Shown here: in pieces, positions 10,664-64,000 of the stretch
Layout of the letters: every line of letters starts with the position of its first letter
Position numbering within the stretch: the stretch's first letter is position 1
Source of the DNA: Glandiceps talaboti
Lineage: Eukaryota; Hemichordata; Enteropneusta; Spengelidae
Length of the DNA: 64,000 bases
Direction: 5' to 3'
Assembly: GCF_964340395.1 (NCBI RefSeq)
Contig: NC_135561.1
Span: forward strand, 3,570,001-3,634,000
The notes under the pieces: model-generated
Seen by the model: the letters and a program-made list of their open reading frames with translations, nothing else
What the model was told of the DNA's origin: nothing
Databases searched by the model: none
Made by a program: the position numbers and the translations under genes

Positions 10664-13600
10664 ATGGTACGTGCATGGGTGTTGGACGACACGGACGCTG
10701 ATCAGCGTCTTGAACACATGACAGAACCCCCAAAATTTGTTGATTTAGATTACTTGAAAGGTCAAGGCGTGTTGTATTGGAAGGTAGGTTTTATGCTTAT
10801 ACATTTTCTGTGTCGTTCATGACCACGGCTTAGCCACCGGGGCCTGTAATATTTCATAGATTGTTGTTTTCCAGGTCTACAGACTAAATACAACAACCTT
10901 TTGAATATATATTCCTACCTGTACAGGGAAAGAGAGTATTATTTATAGTATACGTAGTACTATAGAGATCGTAGACTCTCTCACAGTCCTCGGAACTTCG
11001 CTTTACTAAAATCGACGCTAAATGAATTATTTTGTATGTACCGATACCATCTACATAACGTACTCCATCGTACTCGAACAACCTTGTACTGTGCGCCCTC
11101 ATCGACCACATAGAGATATATGTTCGTTGACGTGTGACTGCGACGCTCCGTGTTATCGCGAAGTCTCGGGGCTTCGCGATAACACGGAGCGTCGCAGTCA
11201 CACGTCAACGAATGGTTATCTCTATCATGGTCGATGAGGGCGCACAGTACAAGGATATTCGAGTACGGTTAATTAGCTGGCATCGGTACATACAAAATAA
11301 TTCGTTTAGCTTTAATTTTAGTAAAGCGAAGCTCCGAGGGCTGTAAGAGAGTCTATAGAGATTGATACATTTGTAGCAGCAAGATTCGTATGATATTTTC
11401 CTAAGAAAACGGAAATCTAAGCAATAATACACACCCCTGTGCCCTTAGCGTGTGAATACGTTTAACACCAACGGTGGTCTGTGTCCAGAAACTATTAAGG
11501 CTCATATTTAGCTAAACTGCACGTAGTTACAATGTACTATTTTCCACATGCCAAACAAGTCCTAATGACATCTTGTGTAGCTTGGCTGTTTTGGAATATT
11601 GTGTCACTGTCAGGGGACAAGCTGTTCTGTGTGTCAACTGAGTGCAGTTTCTTTTAAAACATGTTGAATACAACTTGAAATACCCGGTATTTGAGTTGTC
11701 AACATAGCCTGTATATATGTATATAGTGCAGTGTTATTGTTGATAATTTTAGTCCAGACTAACATCCACTTACCAAAAATAACAATGCAGTTTGCCTGAG
11801 TTTGTACAGGGCTGTGTTTACAATCGTCAATGTGTGTTATGGAGTAGAACAAGAAACAAAAATCTGTAGTTGATACACAGAACAAAACGTACTGAAAAAA
11901 TCATCAGAGTTACAGCTACTGTCCCTTTAGTCGGTCCACATAATTTCCATCCATCTATCATTTTGAGAATGGGAGGGTGGGGGGGGGGTTCAAAGTTTGG
12001 AATTTGGGATTGGGGGGAGGGTCACATTTTAGAAAAAGGAGTAGGGGGAGGGTCACATTTTACAGCTCAGAATACCCTAAATCCCCCCCCCCCATAATTA
12101 CTGAAAGCTCCCTAAAGTCTAAATCTGTCTTCAAATGGAGGTTTACTATATTTTTTATCCTTAATGTCTTATCTCAGTTAGATGCAGATAACTTTGAAAA
12201 AGAAGGCAAGCTGGGAGAGATCTGTAAAGAGCGTGGTTATACATATGAAGATGTGATAACATGTACACCCCAAACATTGCCTAACTATGAGCAGAAGGTA
12301 AGTACATGCACATATGAAGATGTGATAACATGTACACCCCAAACATTGCCTAACTATGAGCAGAAGGTAAGTACATGTACACATGAAGATGTGATAACAT
12401 GTACACCCCAAGCATTATGCTAACTCTGAACAGAACAGAAGGTAAGTACATGTACACCCCAAATATTACCTAACTATGAGCAGAAGGTAAGTACATGTAC
12501 ATATGAAGATGTGATAACATGTACACCCCAAACATTACCTAACTATGAGCAGAAGGTAAGTACATGTACACCCCAAACATTATGCTAACTCTGAACAGAA
12601 GGTAAGTACATGTACACTCAAATATTACCTAACTATGAGCAGAAGGTAAGTACATGTACATATGAAGATGGGATAACATGTACATTGTGTATACCCCAAA
12701 AATTGCCTGTAATGCTCATGTGAAGTTCTGATTACCCCCCTACCCCCCCCCCCACACACACACACACACAAGAAAGCCCAACAAAACATTTAGTCATCGA
12801 ACTACTGTAGAAATGTGGAACTTTTGATGAAACAAATTGTTCATATATTCCTTTTAATTAATTCTAATATTTGATAAGTCACCTTGCAACCAGATTTCTA
12901 TATGGCTCTGTTACTGTGGTGGAAATAATTGTAGAGAGAAAAAATGTTTAACAACATTCATTACCACATTTATACACAGATCAAGTCATTCTTTGAAGAA
13001 CATCTCCATGATGATGAAGAGATTCGTTTTATCTTGGATGGTAGCGGATACTTTGATATCCGTGATAAGAGTGATACCTGGGTCCGTATAGAAGTTGTCA
13101 AGGGTGATTTGATCATATTACCTGCAGGAATCTATCATAGGTTTACCCTGGATAGCAAGGTATACACATATATAAATGCTATTTACTACTAAAATCAGCA
13201 CACCTTACCATCTTGATGTATATGGATACTAAGGTATACACAAACACTGTACAGTTACTATCAAAATCAATACACCTCACCATCTTGATGTATACACTGG
13301 ATACCAAGGTATACACAAACACTATGTGTACAGTTACTATCAAAATCAGCACACTTCACCATCTTGACGTATACACTGGATACTAAGGTATACACAAACA
13401 CTGTACAGTTACTATCAAAATCAATACACCTCACCATCTTGATGTATACACTGGATACCAAGGTATACACAAACACTATACATTTGCAGTATTTGATACT
13501 AAAATCAACATATCTCATGACTTTCTGATATTGGTCAGAAAAAGATTACAGAATTATCATGGGAAATTCCTCATGAGATGAAGAATTTTTCTTTAATTTG

Positions 13601-13853
13601 TGCTGGTGAATTCAATCATTGGAAAAATAGGACATGCTAGTGCAAATCTCAGAAACAAATCATCAATTTTTCTTCTTGGCATATAAATTTAGTATTAATT
13701 CACATAATTATTCATTATTTTATACTACTTTGACAGGATTATATCAAGGCCAAGCGTCTGTTCATTGGAGAACCTGTATGGACACCTCATAATCGGCCTG
13801 CTGATGATCGCCAATCAAGAATGAAGTATGTTGATGAATTTCTGCAGGCATAA
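10664..13853 (+). CDS. ADI1: Acireductone dioxygenase (methionine salvage), complete, four exons
   Basis: Exons 10664-10783, 12178-12297, 12980-13159 and 13737-13853 give 178 residues, against 179 in human ADI1. Every junction is phase 0, with GT-AG ends. The enzyme oxidises the acireductone formed in the methionine salvage pathway to 4-methylthio-2-oxobutanoate and formate (Fe form), a cytosolic and nuclear cupin. Exon 1 gives MVRAWVLDD and GVLYWK, exon 2 starts LDAD, and exon 3 holds the cupin core HLHDDEE, DGSGYFD and PAGIYHRF. The metal ligands His88, His90, Glu94 and His133 all fall at the human positions. Exon 4 gives FIGEPVW and NRPAD. The start at 10664 was chosen because the family begins MV.AW; an in-frame ATG at 10625 would add 13 residues. 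The 3' ends of exons 2 and 3 are tandemly duplicated into the following introns together with their splice donors (see findings). Confidence 0.95.
10972..11355. mobile_element. Palindromic MITE, Mutator-like, 9-bp target duplication
   Basis: The whole 384-bp unit folds on itself. Its ends are TAGACTCTCTCACAGTCC and the near-complement, followed inward by matching 'ttcgctttactaaaat' and 'ttattttgtatgtaccgat' blocks. Flanking direct repeats are TAGAGATCG (10963-10971) and TAGAGATTG (11356-11364), a 9-bp duplication with one difference. The centre has perfect 41-nt arms (11123-11163 and 11172-11212) around an 8-nt loop. It lies in ADI1 intron 1. Overlapping reading frames on both strands are palindrome shadows. 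Confidence 0.85.
11965..12095. repeat. G-rich interspersed repeat with two 'gggagggtcacatttta' units
   Basis: A G-run, two copies of the unit and a C-run lie just before ADI1 exon 2. A similar 'ggggagggtc' stretch occurs at 58278-58326, suggesting a dispersed repeat. Confidence 0.5.
12240..12690 (+). repeat. Tandem array copying the end of ADI1 exon 2 plus its splice donor
   Basis: The 69-bp unit runs from the donor through a copy of the exon end (tatgaagatgtgataaca, then ctaactatgagcagaag). It recurs with shorter variants of about 45 bp. Identical AGAAG/GTAAGTACATG donors fall at 12298, 12367, 12442, 12487, 12556, 12602 and 12646. The first extra unit keeps the ADI1 frame open for 23 codons; the next reaches a TAA at 12421. 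Confidence 0.9.
13151..13500 (+). repeat. Tandem array copying the end of ADI1 exon 3 plus its splice donor
   Basis: A 74-79 bp unit starts with the exon 3 end (GGATAGCAAG in the exon, GGATACTAAG or GGATACCAAG in copies) and gtatacaca. Donor-like sites fall at 13160, 13234, 13309, 13388 and 13463. The minus-strand reading frame here is repeat-derived. Confidence 0.85.
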
Positions 13854-14043
13854 AAAATAGCCTGGCATGGGATTGACCACTCTGAAGTAAAGAAGATTGT
13901 ATAAGTTCTTGTTTGAAGGAGTGTGGTTAATTGAAGTACACTATTAATGCAAAGGGAGACAGGGTTGTGAAATAATATTTATATGTTTATATTTCCACAT
14001 CTATTGTGTGTAGATAATTAGTATTTCTTATACGGGTATGAAA

Positions 14044-14049
14044 AATAAA
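14044..14049 (+). terminator. Probable ADI1 polyadenylation signal AATAAA
   Basis: AATAAA lies 191 nt after the ADI1 stop codon and is the first canonical signal downstream. Confidence 0.5.
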
Positions 14050-14093
14050 CAAGTCCATTTGTCTTTGGTAAAAATACTTTTTGATCATCAATG

Positions 14094-14122
14094 TTTCGGC
14101 CATTCACAGATGGCCTCTTCAG
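14094..14122 (-). ncRNA. Hammerhead-ribozyme-like core, possible Penelope-like element remnant
   Basis: The minus strand reads CTGAAGA, a perfect 6-bp stem (GGCCAT with ATGGCC) around a 6-nt loop, then GAAAC. This is the order CUGANGA - stem II - GAAA of the hammerhead core. Penelope-like retroelements are known to carry minimal hammerheads with such sequences. I could not identify the third conserved segment with the cleavage site or the pairing for stems I and III, so activity is not supported. Confidence 0.35.
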
Positions 14123-15474
14123 GGAATTTAAAAATGATTGAGATTGCAATGTATGGAGGGTAAAATCGCATAAATAAAATAGCAGATGAGTATGCTAGCT
14201 ACAACCATAACAGTAAATTAAGGATACAGGGTAAAAAGTAACCAAGTCAATGGAGTATGTCATGTTTATTACGAGTGTGAGGCACACTATTATCATTCTT
14301 ACATACACAATGCTAGCATGTTTAACTTGCAGGCATGTGGTGAATGTTGTTATGGTTACCACAAAATGGCTTTATGACAGTGGATCAAAGATACTAATAA
14401 ATAAGAGTAGTAAACATTAAGTCTTATCAGTATGGAGGCAGCATCAACTTAAAATGTCCTTATACCTTCTACCTCCATGGTTGTAGTAAGACCTCAGGTC
14501 TGTGCTTCAAAATCTTGCTAATAAAGACAAAAGTTTATGACAGTATGTCAGTTTGGGCTAGCAGTCTTAAAAAGTGTTTTTTGCACTGTGTAACCATTGG
14601 TTGCTTTTAAAGGAAGTAGATATATGAGTAGCCTGAAGATCTGTCAGTTAAACTATCCACATCAAATTAATGATGTGATATATCCTTATGTTTTCATTGT
14701 ACTGTTCAGGACTGGTTTTATCAAAGATGTTTGGCATGTTTTTAGTAATAGATCGTCAATGACTTCGCGAGGGTTATGTGCCAATACATGAGGGGGTGTA
14801 ACCCCTGAGTTTTTCGCACATAACCCTACCAAACGAGTTGTCTATCTTACTTATACTATGGCATGATTGGCTCAAACGGATATATAAGTCACACCCCTAA
14901 GAAAGACAGGGTTATGGCTCCATATAACCAACCGAAATCAAGGCCGCTGATTGGCCAAGTCGGTCTAGCCGTAGTATAATACACTTTAGTTTACGTTTCA
15001 AGTTATGATATTCATACACCATTCCATGTATGACCTCCAGGGCAGCAGTTTGATTGTGCTTAATATCAGTTGTATACATATAGAATATAAAAGAACCATA
15101 CTGTAGTAAATCATGGTGTCAAATTGTGTACATTGACGACACTTTATTGAAATCTTGGGGATTATACTGCATCGTTAATCATAGTGTTAAATGTATAGCG
15201 GTGTACATGGAGGGTGGTTGAAATTATTCAAATCTCAATAAACCATCTTGGGTCAAAAATGTTAGTGCTTTCCTTTTCATTTTAGTTTGCTAGCTATTAA
15301 TAGCTGTTAGTGTGAGTGTGTGTGCCTGTTACTATCTCTGTGTGTCTGTGTGCATATGTTGGGATGTGTGTACATGACCTGTCTATGCAGGTGTTCTCCA
15401 AATGATTGAATTTCTGCAAGTTTATTGGAGTTGGTGATTACTGTCATCTTTTTTGAACACTGATACAATGTGTG

Positions 15475-15585
<111 letters not shown>

Positions 15586-16099
15586 GTAATGGTCTTTTCA
15601 ACATAAATCAATTCAGAAATAGTTGTTGGTGTTAATTTCATAGAATTTATCACAGTGTTGTCTTATGCATTCCCACATACTTTCACATTACAACAATCAC
15701 TCACATGAACAGTAACCACCCGTCAGTTCTCAGTAATTGTAACTTTCTTCAAATCATTTATTTTCGCATGCAACTATTCTTTTTACTAAATTTTACTAAC
15801 TTATTTCAGCTAGGAACATCCCAGGATAGTTGCCTGGCAAGTGAAAGAAAAAAGAATTCCATTCCTCTCAACCTGATGAAAATCATAATTCTAAATATAA
15901 TCACGATATTTTTCTCTGCATAAACTGTTCATTTTTCCTGTGATAGAAATATTATTGCCTAAAATATGGATGTTTGTGCCTTTTGATCAGAATGTCATCC
16001 GCCATTCTCACATAGAGTGTATTTATATGATTCGTCCTTAAAGTGCAAACAACTATATTGAGGCAGTAATATACTAGTATAACAATTTCAGGGCAATGA

Positions 16100-16349
16100 A
16101 TAGGGAACTTGCAAACCCGCCATGTTGAATGTTGCATCATGGGAAATGTGATATTAAATACTAACCAATTAGCATTGTAAACAATAATGTTACATTGCTT
16201 GTAACCACAAATGATCAATTCATAGTCACCTTGACCATTGCGAGAGGTTTATTTTATCGGTAGCTCCAGATTAGGTATTACAAGAACCACAGATAATCCC
16301 ATAGTCCTTTGCATCTGAGCATGCTCAGTCTGGATTGCAAGTTCCCTAT
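16100..16349. mobile_element. 250-bp terminal-inverted-repeat element, copy 1, in the carboxypeptidase 3' UTR
   Basis: Ends are ATAGGGAACTTGCAA and TTGCAAGTTCCCTAT, perfect inverted repeats. A homologous copy lies at 50712-50962, so the limits are supported by comparison. The possible target duplication is TGA at both sides of this copy, but copy 2 does not confirm it. The inner end starts 17 bp after the carboxypeptidase stop codon. Confidence 0.8.
16248..16253 (-). terminator. Probable carboxypeptidase polyadenylation signal AATAAA, inside a transposon
   Basis: AATAAA on the minus strand lies about 113 nt after the stop codon and within the 16100-16349 element. Copy 2 of the element has the same hexamer, so the signal came with the insertion. 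Confidence 0.5.
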
Positions 16350-16366
16350 TGATCAACTCTTTTGAT

Positions 16367-22900
<6,534 letters not shown>

Positions 22901-23387
22901 TTTGATAAATGTTGTGTTGACTTTGAAAAAGTCTTGCTTGACAACTTCTTACAGTTTAAGAATGAGACAGTTGTACAAACAAGCGAAATAATTGGTAAAA
23001 TGTCCTTCTTGTATGATGTAGACTCGGCGAAATGGCTAACATATACTGAACTCGATAATTAATAAAGTGGGTACGGGCCGGGGTAGCTGATAAATGAACA
23101 AAATATACAAAAAAACTTGTATGTATAGAACAGATAAAGATACAGAATGTGTCAAAAAAGTTGATATTTGAACAGATGGGCATACACCTGTTGGTATTTA
23201 CACACTATTAGTGACGTATTTACACACCATTAGTGACGTATACATAATGATAAATGTAATATACATCATATTCAGTAGATATTGAACACATTTCTGCCTA
23301 GCTAGTTTCTGTAATATTTTTTACAAAGTGAAAAAATATAAACTCTCATGTTTGCAACTGTTTTGTTGTTATATTTCATAGTCTTTA

Positions 23388-24130
23388 TTAACATGTGCTC
23401 GTGGCGCACTTTCTATATCTATCACTATTTGGTTTCCTATGACAGTAGGTGATATGTACTAGAAGATTACTGACCATTCGAATTCCTACATTACAATTAT
23501 TTTGTCGTCGTTGGTGGTGGTGAACCTCAAGTCTAGCAAGTTTTGCTCGACTAAATAGCGGCGTTTTTAGGTGGGTAGCAATAGTTTTGGTTTTTTCAAT
23601 ATTTTCTGCCATTTCTGTAAAGTGCTTGTTAAATGTTTCAGAGTCAGTGGTAGCTTTATCATCAAGTTCAATAGAGACTGGTGTCTTTGAACTTGATTTC
23701 GGTGAAAGTTCAAGCAAGTGTTTTCTTACTATGGTACATGTATCGTGTTTATTCTCTTCCATCAAGTTTGTTAGTGTAATAGTTTTTGACTCGTTGATCA
23801 TGCGTTTTAATTTATTTCTCCAGTACTTGGCATTTTGTGTTCCATCACCCATTGATTTATAATTGTCACGTATGGCCAATATTTCATTAGTCATCCAATC
23901 AGGCTGTTTGGGATAACGCACACGCCTTTCTTAGAGTGGAGCGTGTTTGTACATGATGTCCATAAAGAGTTGGCACCATACTGAAAACGCATCTGTTGGG
24001 TCATCAAATATGTCGATGACAGATCAAGGTACTTCTTCTAGATCGATTAAAAATGCTACATCACTAAAGTGTTTAAATGACCTGTAGTTGTTAGGTGCAA
24101 TAATTGTAGCGTCTTGCTGTGGATTTGAGG
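23388..24130 (-). pseudogene. Non-LTR retrotransposon fragment (linker between endonuclease and reverse transcriptase)
   Basis: A minus-strand frame of about 240 codons reads ...NYRSFKHFSDVAFLIDLEEV, a stop, IDIFDDPTDAFSVWCQLF, a stop, then RYPKQPDWMTNEILAIRDNY and KYWRNKLKRMINESK. This matches the segment between endonuclease and reverse transcriptase in many Jockey/CR1-type elements, where a trailing W or PWM(T/N) motif and a K/R-rich 'NK(V/L)KR' stretch are usual. It has two in-frame stops, no endonuclease and no catalytic reverse transcriptase motif, so it is a dead fragment. It lies between the head-to-head carboxypeptidase and PFK genes. Confidence 0.65.
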
Positions 24131-24256
24131 ATTTTTCCGTCTGTTTTGTTTAACCCGCACCTTACCCGTTAGGTGCGGATTAACACTAAAACTTAAAAAG
24201 TCACCAAAACAGACGAAAAAAACCTTCAAAACCGCAGCAAGACGCTACAATTATTG
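24092..24256. repeat. Inverted repeat formed by two opposed copies of the retroelement piece
   Basis: Arms of about 55 bp (gcaataattgtagcgtcttg on the left and its complement on the right) flank a centre with cccgcacc and ggtgcggg-like ends. The left arm continues the retroelement frame at 23388-24130, so the palindrome came from an inverted duplication rather than a MITE. No target duplication was seen. Confidence 0.65.
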
Positions 24257-24260
24257 CAGC

Positions 24261-24842
24261 TATATGTAGTTGTATGACCATAAATAGTTGTAGGTTTCTT
24301 TTTAAGCCAATTGTTTTGTTTACATGAGATGCAGACAGAAAGTTGTACTCTACTCTCCTCTACTCTAGAGAGACGAGTATGTTTTGCTGTGTATAGTAGA
24401 TTGCTACATTGGACTTGTGATTACATGCGTTACATTTATATTTTATGTCTTTATCATTAATCAGTTAGTTGCATGTATTTGGTAGTTAGAACATAGATCG
24501 TTAAAATCTATCGCAACGGTATGTGCAAATTTGGATATTAATAGAACGTTCTGAGAACGTTTCACATTGCATGTTGTGTTGACCACATCATATGGAGATT
24601 TCGCCAAGATAACTTCACTATTTCATTCTCAATCAAAATATCTTGGATAGCAGGAGTGACTCGGAGGCCTCGAGGGTCAGCACAGTTAGCAAGAGCGCCA
24701 TCAAGAGTTCAAATAGAAAAATGAGCACAATGTTGGTGACCTCTGACCCCTAACTTTAACCTTGCTATCCTTTTTGTCGTGCCTCAAAGTGTTGCATAAA
24801 TTATCATAAACATTTTTATTCAGGGCCTATCTAAGGGAATCC
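24261..24842. other. PFK upstream region
   Basis: This region has no reading frame or recognised repeat. It includes a possible splice acceptor (tttttattcag, ending 24823) 20 bp before the PFK ATG, so an upstream 5' untranslated exon is possible. Confidence 0.4.
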
Positions 24843-63536
<38,694 letters not shown>

Positions 63537-64000
63537 GTAAGTATATGAACTATATCACAAATTGATCTTATGCAATGATAATTAGAATGTGGACTGAAGG
63601 CTCAAAATAATGAAAGATTTAGTACATGTACTAAATTTCCAGGCCAGAATGTAGAACTGACCACACAATTCAAGTGAAGTTTTAAGTTAGGGGGTAGGGT
63701 AAGAATAGGAGTAGGGTAGTATGTTCCTCTCATAAGAATCTCGGGTGTGATAATGTGTTTCCTCTCATAAGAATCTCGGGTGTGATAATGTGTTCCTCTC
63801 ATTAGAATGTAGGCTAGTGTATCCTCATTTTCAGTTATGGCTCAAAATGATAAAAACTGGTATTTCTTGTGAGACACCACACAGTAAGAGATAGGGGAAC
63901 ACCAAAGTTTGGTGTATCAAGAGAAATGGCTATGTGTGTCAGTAGTACATCAAAATGACACACTGACTAGGTCAGATTAAACTCCCCAGCATAAATCTGA

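Noticed and set aside
10981-11346. Three overlapping similar 70-105 codon frames on both strands
   Set aside because: All are readings of the same palindromic MITE at 10972-11355.
11977-12423. 148-codon frame as a single gene
   Set aside because: Only its middle part is ADI1 exon 2 (12178-12297); the upstream part is G-rich intron and the downstream part is duplicated exon sequence.
13267-13518. Minus-strand frame of repeated VYTLVSSVY
   Set aside because: Antisense shadow of the ADI1 exon 3 tandem array.
16100-16349. A confident superfamily call for the 250-bp element from its target duplication
   Set aside because: TGA flanks copy 1 on both sides, but copy 2 at 50712 shows no matching duplication, so the superfamily stays open.

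Overview
This looks like nuclear DNA of an invertebrate animal. The genes are split into short exons (55-335 bp) joined by GT-AG introns of up to 13.4 kb. The sequence is AT-rich, carries many simple repeats and tandem arrays, and holds several small inverted-repeat transposons. The proteins read like generic bilaterian orthologues, with no vertebrate-specific features. I cannot name the phylum from sequence alone; a marine deuterostome or lophotrochozoan would fit.

Four protein-coding genes could be rebuilt exon by exon, with reading phase agreeing at every junction. (1) Minus strand, 239-7450: the N-terminal part of a DENN-domain Rab exchange factor, closest to DENND3, running off the left edge. 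(2) Plus strand, 10664-13853: a complete 178-residue acireductone dioxygenase (ADI1, methionine salvage) in four exons. (3) Minus strand, 16367-22900: a complete 409-residue secreted M14 carboxypeptidase of the A type in ten exons, with signal peptide, propeptide and all catalytic residues. (4) Plus strand, from 24843 off the right edge: an ATP-dependent 6-phosphofructokinase (PFK) with sixteen constitutive-position exons (606 residues), covering the whole N half and the start of the C half. Neighbouring genes alternate in strand, giving two head-to-head pairs (DENND3/ADI1 and carboxypeptidase/PFK). The four genes do not form a pathway; this is ordinary eukaryotic gene order.

The most interesting signals are about gene structure. 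PFK carries two adjacent homologous versions of one exon (58769-58839 and 59720-59790). They have identical length (71 nt) and phase, and both have usable splice sites, which suggests mutually exclusive exons. In ADI1, the 3' ends of exons 2 and 3, together with their 5' splice sites, have each been copied into tandem arrays with seven and five donors. One extra donor would add 23 residues in frame. The carboxypeptidase 3' UTR appears to be largely a transposon that supplies the AATAAA.

Transposon content: three inverted-repeat elements have 9-bp target duplications (5249-6067, 10972-11355, 51773-51991), as Mutator-like elements do. A related element without a visible duplication lies at 6460-6690. 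A 250-bp terminal-inverted-repeat element occurs twice (16100-16349 and 50712-50962), and other short foldback families are present. There are also decayed non-LTR retrotransposon pieces (about 9768-10370 and 23388-24130), a tRNA-derived SINE (about 52931-53294) and a hammerhead-like core after ADI1 (14094-14122). The long PFK introns hold many tandem arrays, including a diverged roughly 200-240 bp satellite at 34975-36190.
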